Both the position numbers and the translations under genes were made by a program. From assembly GCA_964570325.1 (NCBI GenBank), contig CAZMXS010000018.1, positions 1 to 64,000 on the forward strand: a stretch of DNA of 64,000 nt, written 5' to 3'. The stretch is from CAZMXS01 sp964570325 (GTDB taxonomy: Bacteria; Verrucomicrobiota; Kiritimatiellia; CAIQIC01; CAZMXS01). Of this stretch, positions 39,247-47,753 are shown piece by piece (the first letter of the stretch is position 1; every line of letters starts with the position of its first letter). Under the pieces are notes generated by a model. That model was not told the DNA's origin and did not search any database. It worked only from the letters and a program-made list of their open reading frames with translations.

Positions 39247-42063
39247 TTAGTGGTCCGGCTTCGCGCGCCCATCCAGCACACGCCGGATTTCCGCCAGCAA
39301 CATTTCACTCTTGTAGGGTTTGTGGACCAAGCCTGCTGCGCCCGCCTCCATCAGCCGCCGCGCCAGATCCTCGCGCGCGTAGCCGCTGGTCAACAGGATT
39401 CGCAGGCCCGGTTCCATTTTGCGGAGGGCTTGGAAGGTTTGCTCGCCGTCCATGCCCGGCATAATCAGGTCCAGCAGCACCAAGTCAATCCGGCCCTTGA
39501 GCGGGCCAAACATTTCCACCGCCTCGTCACCCGACACGGCCGGCACCACCTGGTACCCGTGGTCCTTCAGAATCTCGGTGGCCATCTGACGCACGATCGG
39601 TTCATCCTCCACCACCAGCACGGTTTCGGTTCCGTTCAGGCAAACGGTTTCCGCCACCGTCTGGGCTCCCGCCGACTCAAAGTGCGCCGGAAAGAGCACG
39701 TGGAAGGCCGCGCCCTGCCCTTCAGCGCTTTCCACCGTTATGGTGCCGTTATGGTTGGTCACAATCCCGTACACGATGGACAAGCCCAGCCCCGAACCGC
39801 CCTTGTTCGCCTTCGTCGTGAAAAATGGATCGAAAATATGCGCCTGAACCTCCCGGCTGATGCCGCGGCCGGTGTCGGCAACCGTCAAACAGATGAACGG
39901 ACGATCACCGGCCTCCGGCAGCATGGCCCGCTCCCGCGCCGTCAGGCTGCGGCTTTCGGTACGGACCCGCAGCGTGCCGCCGCGCTCGGCCATTGCCTCG
40001 GCGGCATTGATGCACAGGTTCATGACCACTTGGTTTAACTGGCCGTGATCCCCCAGCACGGTGGGCAGCCGCTCGTCCAGTTCCGGCTGAATCACTATGT
40101 TCTTGGCCAGTGAGTGCTCCAGGATTCCGAGCACCTCTTGAATCACCTCGTTGAGCGGCACCGGCTCCTTCGCGAAATGCCGGCGCCGCGCAAAGGCCAG
40201 CAACTGCCGGGTCAGATCCGCCGCGCGGGTCGCCGATTGCTCGATCATCTTCAAGTCGCGCCGCAGGGTGGATTCCGGATCCGCCTTGGAGGCCAAGTAT
40301 GACGAGAATCCCAAGATCCCGCTGAGCAGGTTGTTGAAATCGTGCGCGATGCCGCCGGCCAGCATGCCGACCGCCTCCATCTTCTGTGCCTGGCGCAAAT
40401 GCTCCTCCAGTTCGCGCCGGCTGGTTTCCTGCTCGTCGGATTTCAGGCGCGCGGCAATCTGTAACGCGGCGATGGTCACGAGTTCGACATCCGCGCTGTC
40501 AAACGGCCGGCGCTCGCGATCCAGCACGGCAATCGCTCCCCAGAGCCGGCCGGTGGAATCGCTAAGCGGCGCCCCCAGACAGGTGCGCAAATCCCACTCG
40601 CGAACTACCGGCTCCGCGGCATAGGGCGGCGTCTGGTCCAGCGCGTTGCAGAACAATGGCGTCCCGCTGGCCAGCATTTCCTTCACCAGAATCGAGGCGC
40701 CCAAACGCCCGGCCAGTCCTTGGATGTCCGCCGGCCGGTTCCGCCCCGTGCGGAACAATTCCGGCCGGCCTGACGCGACCTGGACAAAGACCAAGAACGG
40801 CCGGTACATTTCATGCAGCAGATCGCAGACACCGTCCAGAAACCCCTCCATCGGCTGCGGCAGGCGCGCCGTGGCCTCAAAGAACTGCTTGAGCTGGCCG
40901 ATCAACTGATGCACCCGCGCATGCCGCTGACGCATCGTCTCGGCGTGATTCTCTAATTCGCGTTCGCGACGCTTGTGCCGGTCAATGTCGCGGGCCACGG
41001 CCATGATGCCCTTCGGCCGGCCGCGCTCGTCGTGCAGCAGGCTGTGGGTCTGCTCATACCACGGCAGCCGGCCGTCCAGGCCTTTCAGCCGGAACTCCAC
41101 CAGCGTGTGGCATTCCTGCGCCGCGCAGCGCCGCAGGCTTTCGCGGACGCCGGCCTCATCCTCCGCATAGATGAAATCGGACCACTGCTTCTCCCCGCAA
41201 AACAGTTCATCCGAGCGCACGCCGGTGATACGCTCAAAAGAAGGATTGGCCGACAGGATTTCGCCCGCGAGCGACAGGATCAGGATCGGATCCGAAGACT
41301 CGCGGAACAGCACCGTGAAGCGTTCCTCCGCGGCCTCAAGCGCATAGGCCAGGCTCTTCTGCGTCGAAAGGTCGCTGGCAATACCGCGCACCCCCCGGGC
41401 GCCGCGCGTGTCGTCGTCCGGGAAAAAGGAAATCCAGAACGAATGCGTCTGGCCATCCGCGTTCAGCATGCGCAATTCAACTCCGCGCACCGCTTCGCCC
41501 GCGAGCACGCGCCGCCAAATGCCATCTACAAACTCCCGCTGCTCGGGGCCAACCAGGTCGCCGAACCCCGAGCCCGGCAACCCGCCGGTAAAGCCCAGCG
41601 ACTCCGCCAACTGATCGCCGCCATACCCCAACCGGCCGTCAGCCGTGGCCTCGAACACAATAACCGGCGAACCGGACAGGATATCGCAGTAATGCCGGTC
41701 CCAGCGGCGCGGGCTTTCAATCAACAAGGCCACTGCCGACCCACCCAGCGCCACGCGGCGCACAACGACCGGCGCCGCCGGCCCGTTCCGCAACCGGCAG
41801 ACGAACTCGCGCGAGATTTCCGCCGGCCCCTTGCCTGGCCGCCAGCCGGGCGGCAGGATTTCCGCGGCAGCGGCCGCATCCAGGCCCAAGGCCGCCGCGA
41901 AGTCCACACCCCGCAAGGCCGCGTCCGAACTGCCGGTCAGATCCTCGGCGGCGCGGTTGGCCAACGCGACCGTGTGCGCGGGATCGAGCACCAGCACCGG
42001 GATATCGTAGAACGCCACAAGCCGCGCGACGGCTTCCGGCACAAGTTGCGAGCCAGCACTCAT
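39247..42063 (-). CDS. Hybrid sensor histidine kinase/response regulator (PAS x3, GAF, HisKA, HATPase, REC)
   Basis: 938 residues, no membrane segment, so a cytoplasmic sensor. Order: three PAS-type domains (about residues 10-115, 120-245, 250-385; the third has 'PILILSLAGEILSANPSFER'), a GAF domain (about 400-545, 'LGAPLSDSTGRLWGAIAVLD'), the phosphoacceptor 'GGIAHDFNNLLSGILGFSS' near residue 572, the ATPase with 'NQVVMNLCINAAEAM', 'DTGRGI' and 'GGSGLGLSIVYGIV', and a C-terminal receiver with phospho-Asp in 'LVLLDLIMPGMDG'. The HDFNNLL motif is typical of hybrid kinases lacking their own DNA-binding output. ATG 42063 follows AGGAAA; an upstream start at 42105 is possible. No output regulator is adjacent. 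Confidence 0.9.
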   Translation of the reverse strand: MSAGSQLVPEAVARLVAFYDIPVLVLDPAHTVALANRAAEDLTGSSDAALRGVDFAAALGLDAAAAAEILPPGWRPGKGPAEISREFVCRLRNGPAAPVVVRRVALGGSAVALLIESPRRWDRHYCDILSGSPVIVFEATADGRLGYGGDQLAESLGFTGGLPGSGFGDLVGPEQREFVDGIWRRVLAGEAVRGVELRMLNADGQTHSFWISFFPDDDTRGARGVRGIASDLSTQKSLAYALEAAEERFTVLFRESSDPILILSLAGEILSANPSFERITGVRSDELFCGEKQWSDFIYAEDEAGVRESLRRCAAQECHTLVEFRLKGLDGRLPWYEQTHSLLHDERGRPKGIMAVARDIDRHKRRERELENHAETMRQRHARVHQLIGQLKQFFEATARLPQPMEGFLDGVCDLLHEMYRPFLVFVQVASGRPELFRTGRNRPADIQGLAGRLGASILVKEMLASGTPLFCNALDQTPPYAAEPVVREWDLRTCLGAPLSDSTGRLWGAIAVLDRERRPFDSADVELVTIAALQIAARLKSDEQETSRRELEEHLRQAQKMEAVGMLAGGIAHDFNNLLSGILGFSSYLASKADPESTLRRDLKMIEQSATRAADLTRQLLAFARRRHFAKEPVPLNEVIQEVLGILEHSLAKNIVIQPELDERLPTVLGDHGQLNQVVMNLCINAAEAMAERGGTLRVRTESRSLTARERAMLPEAGDRPFICLTVADTGRGISREVQAHIFDPFFTTKANKGGSGLGLSIVYGIVTNHNGTITVESAEGQGAAFHVLFPAHFESAGAQTVAETVCLNGTETVLVVEDEPIVRQMATEILKDHGYQVVPAVSGDEAVEMFGPLKGRIDLVLLDLIMPGMDGEQTFQALRKMEPGLRILLTSGYAREDLARRLMEAGAAGLVHKPYKSEMLLAEIRRVLDGRAKPDH

Positions 42064-42200
42064 GGAATGATGGTTTCCTGGATCAAGCTGCCCATGACCA
42101 TACACCGCGGGAGGCCAGCCTGTTCATGGCAAGCGGGGCTAATCCCGCGCTTACGGGCGCCGAGCCGCAACCGCACGAGCGGGATACGGCCGGCCGGTGT

Positions 42201-43247
42201 TCACGCCAACGGCAGTGTCGGCGTAACATCCCATTGCTCCGTTGAATCGGCCAAACCGCGCTCCAGGCGGGCCAACGCCAGGCCGGCCACCATGGCGGCA
42301 TTATCCGTGCAAAAGTCGGGGTGGGCCAGCAGCAGGCGTTTACCGGCGCCGGCGGCCAGGCGGGTGAGCTTGTCACGCAAACGGGCATTGCGGGCCACCC
42401 CGCCCACGCAGGCGAACGACGCCACCGGGTATTCGCGCAACGCCCGCTCCGCGCGCGAAACCAGCGCATCGAAAACCGCCTCCTGGTAGCTGGCCGCCAC
42501 ATCCCGCAAGCCGGCGCCGGCCCGCGCCTCGGGATGGTCGCGCAGGTAATACAACAGGGCCGTCTTGAGCCCGCTAAAACTGAAACACAACCGCCGGTCC
42601 AAGCCATCCGCCGCCGCGCCGCCACTCTGTTCCAGACCGCGCGGGAAGCGCATGGCTTCCGGGTCGCCGCCCGCCGCCGCGCGCTCGATGGCCGGGCCGC
42701 CTGGATATCCGAGCCCCAGCAGCTTGGCCCCTTTGTCAAGCGCCTCGCCGGCCGCATCATCGAGCGTCTGCCCCAGGAGTTGATACGCGCCCAGACGCTC
42801 CATTCGAATCAGGGCAGTGTGCCCGCCGGAAACCATCAGCGCCAGCAGCGGACAGGCGGCCTCCACGGTCGGGGCATCCGCGCCAAGGAAAACGGAATAC
42901 AGGTGCGCCTCGACGTGATGCACACCCAGCAGCGGACGGCCCAGCCGCAAGGCCAGCGCGCGCGCGGCCGTCACGCCAATCAACAACGAGCTCACCAGGC
43001 CGGGGCCGCGCGTCACGGCCAGGGCAGAAACACCGTCCCACCGCACACCGGCTTTTTCCAGCGCGGCCCGCACCAGGCCGGGCAGCGCCTCAACATGGCA
43101 GCGCGACGCGATCTCGGGCACCACGCCGCCATAGGGCTGATGCCGGGCGATCTGGGAATAAACTTCATTGGACCGAACGCCGTCGGCGCGGGAAACCACC
43201 GCGGCCGCGGTTTCGTCGCAAGAAGTCTCGATGCCCAGAATGTTCAT
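42201..43247 (-). CDS. tsaD: tRNA N6-adenosine threonylcarbamoyltransferase
   Basis: 348 residues, normal TsaD length. It starts 'MNILGIETSCDETAAAVV', the family signature, and has the metal-binding 'GVHHVEAHLYSVFL', 'LVSGGHTALI' and C-terminal 'CVGGVARNARLRDKL' and 'FCTDNAAMVAGLA'. With TsaB, TsaC and TsaE it makes the t6A modification at position 37 of ANN-decoding tRNAs. ATG 43247 is used because it begins the signature; the gene starts 29 bases after the ctp stop, so the two are probably co-transcribed. Confidence 0.96.
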   Translation of the reverse strand: MNILGIETSCDETAAAVVSRADGVRSNEVYSQIARHQPYGGVVPEIASRCHVEALPGLVRAALEKAGVRWDGVSALAVTRGPGLVSSLLIGVTAARALALRLGRPLLGVHHVEAHLYSVFLGADAPTVEAACPLLALMVSGGHTALIRMERLGAYQLLGQTLDDAAGEALDKGAKLLGLGYPGGPAIERAAAGGDPEAMRFPRGLEQSGGAAADGLDRRLCFSFSGLKTALLYYLRDHPEARAGAGLRDVAASYQEAVFDALVSRAERALREYPVASFACVGGVARNARLRDKLTRLAAGAGKRLLLAHPDFCTDNAAMVAGLALARLERGLADSTEQWDVTPTLPLA

Positions 43248-43276
43248 TGCGGCTTCGTTGGGAAGGAGACGGCCGC

Positions 43277-44557
43277 TCACGAATCCTGCGTGAACCGCAG
43301 CACGCCCTTGAGCACATCCACGGCGCGTTCGAGCTGAATATCCACGACGTCATCCAACGGCTGCCCCTCGTCATCCACCAGATCTTCCGGCGCCGCATGC
43401 TCCGCGCGGGAGCGGCGGATCAGGAGCTTGCGCCAATCCTCCGGCGGCATCGGCACCACGATGTCCGGCTCGATGCCTTTCTCGTGAATGACGCGGCGGC
43501 TGGGGGTGTAATACTTGGCCGTGGTCAACCGGATAGCCGAACCGTCATCCAGCGGCAACACGCTCTGGACCGAACCCTTGCCAAAGGTTTTCTCGCCGAC
43601 CAGGATCGCGCGCTGATGATCCTGCAAAGCTCCCGCCACGATTTCCGAGGCGCTCGCGCTGCCGCCATTGACCAGGATCACCATGGGAAAAGCGAGATGA
43701 TGCTGACGGCCCTTGGCGCGATAGGTTTGCTTTTGGCGCTCGTTCCGCCCCTGCGTGTAGACGATCATGTCGCCCCGGCGCAGGAATTTCTGGCTGACGT
43801 CAATTGCAGAAGTCAGCAACCCGCCGGGATTATTGCGCAAGTCCAGAATCAACCCCTTGAGCCCCAGCCCCTCCAGCCGATCCAGCGCCGCCTGCAAGTC
43901 ATGAGCGGTCGGATCATTGAATTGCACAATCCGGATATAACCAATCCCGTCCTCCAGAATTTTCGCGTCCTTGACGCTGGGCACATTGATTTCCTCGCGC
44001 ACCAGCTCCATTTCCTTGATCTCCTGATTCTTGGGCCGAAGAATTTTAATTCGCACCTTGGTGCCGGGTTCCCCGCGCAGTTGTTTGACCGCCTCCGGCA
44101 GCGCCAGCCCTTCGGTGGACTGGCCGTTAATCTCGATAATCTTATCGCCGGAAAGCAGTCCGGCGCGGAAACCGGGCGTGTCCTCCATCGGCGCGACAAT
44201 CGTCAACACGCCGTCTTTCAAGCTGATGACGATGCCCAGTCCGCCGAACTGGCCGGCCGTGTCGTCCTTCATATCGGAGTACATTTCAGGATCAAGGAAT
44301 TGACTGTGAGGATCTAGCGACGCGAGCAACCCCCGCATGGCCCCATATACCAAATCCTTGTAGGTGATCTTATCCTGATCCACATAATGCAACCGGATCT
44401 GCTCCATGGCCTTGGTGAAGAGCGCAATCTTCTCATAAGCCTGGGCGCGATCCGCCGCCGGCGCCTCCTGTGAATAGAGGCGCGCGCCCAGCATCAGGTT
44501 GGCCGCCAACAAACCTGCCAGGATCACCCATCTATAACTGCTTTCCGCCCGCTGCAC
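43277..44557 (-). CDS. ctpA: C-terminal processing serine protease (S41 family)
   Basis: 426 residues. An N-terminal membrane anchor or signal ('WVILAGLLAANLMLGARL') is followed by a PDZ domain (about 85-170; 'PGFRAGLLSGDKIIEINGQS') and the S41 protease core: 'DLRNNPGGLL', the catalytic Ser in 'VNGGSASASEIVAGAL' and the Lys in 'GEKTFGKGSVQS'. The C-terminus 'LTTAKYYTPSRRVIHEKGIE' is standard. It cleaves C-terminal tails of periplasmic proteins. The start is a GTG at 44557 with AAGGAG five bases upstream. Between this and the TPR gene lie 238 bases with divergent promoters. Confidence 0.93.
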   Translation of the reverse strand: MQRAESSYRWVILAGLLAANLMLGARLYSQEAPAADRAQAYEKIALFTKAMEQIRLHYVDQDKITYKDLVYGAMRGLLASLDPHSQFLDPEMYSDMKDDTAGQFGGLGIVISLKDGVLTIVAPMEDTPGFRAGLLSGDKIIEINGQSTEGLALPEAVKQLRGEPGTKVRIKILRPKNQEIKEMELVREEINVPSVKDAKILEDGIGYIRIVQFNDPTAHDLQAALDRLEGLGLKGLILDLRNNPGGLLTSAIDVSQKFLRRGDMIVYTQGRNERQKQTYRAKGRQHHLAFPMVILVNGGSASASEIVAGALQDHQRAILVGEKTFGKGSVQSVLPLDDGSAIRLTTAKYYTPSRRVIHEKGIEPDIVVPMPPEDWRKLLIRRSRAEHAAPEDLVDDEGQPLDDVVDIQLERAVDVLKGVLRFTQDS

Positions 44558-44757
44558 CGCTTCTCCTTCATGGGCCGCGCGGTTTCCGGCCGCGTCGTGC
44601 CGACCGTTTGTTTATAGGGAATCCAATGCGGTTATGCAATCTTCGATCCGACAAGCGGGACTGGAGCCGCCGCGCCCCGCGCGCATACGGCGGCCGGCGC
44701 GGGGCGTGGCGCCGCTTTTCACGCGGTTACGACCTTTGCGGCCGGATCGCGCTCGTC

Positions 44758-44786
44758 TTGCGTGAATAGCCGGCAAGGGTTAAGAT
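44758..44786 (+). promoter_or_regulatory. Candidate promoter for the first TPR gene, predicting a (near-)leaderless mRNA
   Basis: TTGCGT (44758-44763), 17-base spacer, TAAGAT (44781-44786); the ATG at 44796 is nine bases after the -10 box. No Shine-Dalgarno is present at a normal distance. Confidence 0.45.
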
Positions 44787-44795
44787 AAAAACAAG

Positions 44796-45899
44796 ATGGA
44801 TGGACCGAACAACCGTAATTCCGCCGGCAGCGGGCTACCGGGCGATCTTTATCATCGGCAGCGCCCGCCGGCGCGCAGTCGCATCGCGGAATCGCAGCCG
44901 GTGGTGGAAAACCTGCGCACCGAAACCAGCGCGGACACCGCGCCGCGCATGGTCGGGATGGCCATCCGCAACTTTATCCTGGTGGCCGCGTGCATGGGGG
45001 CCTTGTTGTTCATGGCCACCATTATCGCCCGCAAAATGCTGGAGCGCGAGACAGTGGATATCTTTGTGACCGACGCGGCGCCCGAACCGTATTTCCCGCC
45101 GCGCCAGGCGCCGACGCCCACCGCCATTGCAAACGTCTTTGACCCGATGACGCTCGCGTTGAACCCTTACGAATTGAGCGACGAAGCCATCCAGCGCTAC
45201 ACCGATGCGCTGCTCATCGCCCGGCTGTTTCCCAACCCCTGGCATCTCGCCGGAAAATACTACCTGCGCGACAAAGACTACAGCGCCGCCCGCCGCTGCC
45301 TGGAACTGGCGGCCGCGAGCCAGCCGGAAACCGCGGAACTGCTTAACGACCTGGCTGTCAGCCATCTTTTCCAGCGTCAGATTCCGCCGGCGCGCAGCCT
45401 GCTGGAGACGGCGCTGACGTTGGACCCGCAATTCGCTCCGGCGCATTTCAATCTCGGGCTGTGCGCAGCAGCGGCCGGGAACCGGGCCGCCGCCCGCATG
45501 CACTTCCAGCGCTTCCGTGAATTGCGGCCGGATGACGCCAGGGCTTTGAAGGAAATCGCCGCCCTGGATACCGCCGCCGGCGATCTGGCATCCGCCCTTT
45601 CCCAACTCCAGACAGCCCTGCGCATCAACTCGCGCTGGGCCGATTTATATTTTGAAGCGGCCGCCCTGTCCGCGGCGCTCGGCCAGACCACCAATGCGCT
45701 GGCTTACCTGGAGAAGACGCTGGACCTGGCCGCGCCGGCGACGATTTACCGCGTATACAAGAACCCGGTTTTCAAGACACTGCAGTTGACCGAAGATGGA
45801 CGCGCGTTTGAACTCAAACTGGCGCGCAAAGCGCGGGAAAATCTAGCGGCCGGCCGACCCGCGGCCGGCGGCTCGCTGCCCGGCGATCCGATCTACTGA
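44796..45899 (+). CDS. Membrane-anchored TPR-repeat protein
   Basis: 367 residues. A polar N-terminus of about 50 residues precedes one membrane helix ('FILVAACMGALLFMATII'), then an extracytoplasmic part with three to four tetratricopeptide repeats from about residue 150 ('YYLRDKDYSAARRCLELAAA', 'PAHFNLGLCAAAAGNRAAAR', 'ISRWADLYFEAAALSAALGQ'-like segments). TPRs mediate protein-protein contact; no catalytic domain is present. A second TPR membrane protein of the same size and layout follows 78 bases later, so the pair probably works together. Function unknown. Confidence 0.8.
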   Translation: MDGPNNRNSAGSGLPGDLYHRQRPPARSRIAESQPVVENLRTETSADTAPRMVGMAIRNFILVAACMGALLFMATIIARKMLERETVDIFVTDAAPEPYFPPRQAPTPTAIANVFDPMTLALNPYELSDEAIQRYTDALLIARLFPNPWHLAGKYYLRDKDYSAARRCLELAAASQPETAELLNDLAVSHLFQRQIPPARSLLETALTLDPQFAPAHFNLGLCAAAAGNRAAARMHFQRFRELRPDDARALKEIAALDTAAGDLASALSQLQTALRINSRWADLYFEAAALSAALGQTTNALAYLEKTLDLAAPATIYRVYKNPVFKTLQLTEDGRAFELKLARKARENLAAGRPAAGGSLPGDPIY

Positions 45900-45977
45900 A
45901 TCACGGGGCTTGTCCAAAATTGCCGCCGCCTATATAAGTGCCGGGAGGGAACACGCCCAAGGGCATTCATGTAAGAT

Positions 45978-47069
45978 ATGAAGAAACCGATCCAGGATAT
46001 ATATGGGACCGACCGGGCCCAGGGCGCGCGGGAGGATGCACCGGCGGCGGGGGCATCCAAAGAACCGCATTTCTTTGAGGAAGCCCGCCGGGTCAGCCGG
46101 CGCGGAGCGCTGATCTGGACCGCCGTGGTGTTGCTGGCGGCTGCGGTTCTCGGCCGAATTGTCTGGATGCAATACCAATTGCCCAAGCGTCACCGGGCCG
46201 GCAAGACCGCGGCGGCCCCCAACCCGGTCAACTTGCGTCCCGCCACGCCGCTGGATTTCGGGTTTGACCCGCATTCCAGTTTCCTCTTTGAGGAACTGGC
46301 GGCGAGCGATATGCCAACCAACGCGCGCGGGCTCAGCGTCCAGTCGTTGAAGCAGGCAGCGCTTTATATTGTGAAAGCCGAGAAGGCCGCGGCGGAAGGC
46401 CAGACCCGCGAGGCGCTGGAGTTGTACGAGCAGGCCCGGGCGATGTTTCCGGAAATGAGCGGCGTGGACCGCAGTGTGGGTCTGCTCCGGCTGCGCGCGC
46501 GGGAGTACCCCGCGGCAATCCAGTCCTTTGAGCGCGCGGTGGCGGAGGAAGGCTATACCTTCTCCCTGGCCAACAACCTGGCGGTTTGCTGGCTGGCGCT
46601 CAACAATCCAACGAATGCCGAGCCGCACCTGCGGGAAGCGGTCCGCCTTAAGCCGGATTATGCCCCGGCCTACTTCAATCTGGCGGCGCTTTACCGTAAC
46701 AGCGGCAACCTGGACGCGGCCGCTGAAACGCTGCGTCATTATCTGACACTGCGGCCGGCCGACACCAAGGCCCAGCAGACCTATGCCATGCTCTGCATCC
46801 AGCGCCGCGATTGGGAAGAAGCCGCCAACCAGCTTGAAAATGCCGCGCGCGCAGCGCCGGAAGCGTCCGCCATTTTCTTCCGCCTGGCGCAAGTCCGGGG
46901 TCAATTGGCCCAATTCGACGCCGCCATCGAAGCCCTCCGCCGCGGCGTGCTCTTGAGCGACCCGCCGCGGGCGTTGGCCTGGATGTCGCGCGCCGACTTT
47001 GATCCGTTGCGGCGCGACCCGCGTTTCCAGCAATTGCTGACCGATTTGAGCGAAGGAACGCGCCAGTAG
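45978..47069 (+). CDS. Membrane-anchored TPR-repeat protein, partner of the preceding gene
   Basis: 363 residues with the same plan as its neighbour: a polar N-terminus, one membrane helix ('LIWTAVVLLAAAVLGRIVWM', near residues 55-75), then tetratricopeptide repeats ('AEGQTREALELYEQARAMFP', 'LANNLAVCWLALNNPTNAEP', 'PAYFNLAALYRNSGNLDAAA'). The two proteins are similar enough in layout to be old duplicates, but the repeat family is too common to be sure. No strong ribosome-binding site is seen; the ATG at 45978 is the first in frame. Function unknown. Confidence 0.8.
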   Translation: MKKPIQDIYGTDRAQGAREDAPAAGASKEPHFFEEARRVSRRGALIWTAVVLLAAAVLGRIVWMQYQLPKRHRAGKTAAAPNPVNLRPATPLDFGFDPHSSFLFEELAASDMPTNARGLSVQSLKQAALYIVKAEKAAAEGQTREALELYEQARAMFPEMSGVDRSVGLLRLRAREYPAAIQSFERAVAEEGYTFSLANNLAVCWLALNNPTNAEPHLREAVRLKPDYAPAYFNLAALYRNSGNLDAAAETLRHYLTLRPADTKAQQTYAMLCIQRRDWEEAANQLENAARAAPEASAIFFRLAQVRGQLAQFDAAIEALRRGVLLSDPPRALAWMSRADFDPLRRDPRFQQLLTDLSEGTRQ

Positions 47070-47143
47070 GAAACGACCACCCGGTTGCCGCCGCCACGCC
47101 AGCCATACCCTCCGCTCCGCAGGCCGTATCGCTCCGCCATCAG

Positions 47144-47173
47144 GGTTCGCTTTTTTTCAAAGTGGGGCGAACC
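47144..47173. repeat. Inverted repeat upstream of the AbiEi-like gene, possible operator
   Basis: GGTTCGC (47144-47150) and GCGAACC (47167-47173) form a perfect 7-base inverted repeat around a 16-base spacer that starts with seven T. It ends 18 bases before the -35 box of the AbiEi-like gene. AbiEi antitoxins are known to repress their own promoters through inverted repeats, so this is a candidate site; a terminator for the TPR genes is the alternative. Confidence 0.35.
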
Positions 47174-47191
47174 TTCCCCGGCGAGTCGGCG

Positions 47192-47219
47192 TTGCTATTA
47201 TTTAGGAAATGTGCATAAT
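47192..47219 (+). promoter_or_regulatory. Candidate promoter for the AbiEi-like gene, predicting a (near-)leaderless mRNA
   Basis: TTGCTA (47192-47197), 16-base spacer, CATAAT (47214-47219); the ATG at 47228 follows after eight bases, with no Shine-Dalgarno. Confidence 0.45.
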
Positions 47220-47227
47220 ATCAACAC

Positions 47228-47752
47228 ATGGGCACATCAAGTCTGGCTTTGAAAGTGCGGCTGGCGGAAATGGCCGCGCGGCAAGGTGGTTTCTTCACCG
47301 CAAAACAGGCCGTCGCCTGCGGCTACCAGGACGCTGTTCACGCCTACCATGTGCGCAACGGCGACTGGCTGAAGTTTTATCGCGGCATTTATCGTTTGGC
47401 GGCGCAACCCCGGCCGGCGTGGCCGGAGTTGATCGGCTGGTCGCTCTGGTCCCGCAACCGCGCGGGAGAACCGCAAGGCGTGTTCTGCCGCCGGACCGCG
47501 CTGGCCGTCCATGGATTGTGGGAAGAACCCGAGCCGCTGATTGAGATGGCCGTCGGCCCGGAATTTCGAAAGAATTGCCCCACACCGCCAGAGTTGCAGA
47601 TCGTGAGGATGGATTTACGCGCGGAAGAAATCGAGCAGCGCCATGGCTTCCGCGTCACGACACTGGAACGGACGCTGCGGGATTTGGATTATCGGCGCAC
47701 CGAACCGGCCCGTGGACAGCCGGGCCGCATCGGCGCCGGGTTTATAGACTGA
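47228..47752 (+). CDS. Solitary AbiEi-like (type IV antitoxin) winged-helix protein
   Basis: 174 residues. The N-terminal winged helix reads 'GGFFTAKQAVACGYQDAVHA' then 'GDWLKFYRGIYRLAA', matching the AbiEi antitoxin-type DNA-binding domain. The following part has 'RTALAVHGLW' and 'GFRVTTLERTLRDLDYR', the family's core motif. In AbiE systems the antitoxin is followed by an AbiEii nucleotidyltransferase toxin; here the next gene is a convergent histidine kinase whose stop lies two bases away, so no toxin is present. The C-terminus after 'LRDLDY' departs from the family and may be truncated. It could be a solitary regulator or the remnant of a toxin-antitoxin pair. Confidence 0.75.
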   Translation: MGTSSLALKVRLAEMAARQGGFFTAKQAVACGYQDAVHAYHVRNGDWLKFYRGIYRLAAQPRPAWPELIGWSLWSRNRAGEPQGVFCRRTALAVHGLWEEPEPLIEMAVGPEFRKNCPTPPELQIVRMDLRAEEIEQRHGFRVTTLERTLRDLDYRRTEPARGQPGRIGAGFID

Positions 47753-47753
47753 G

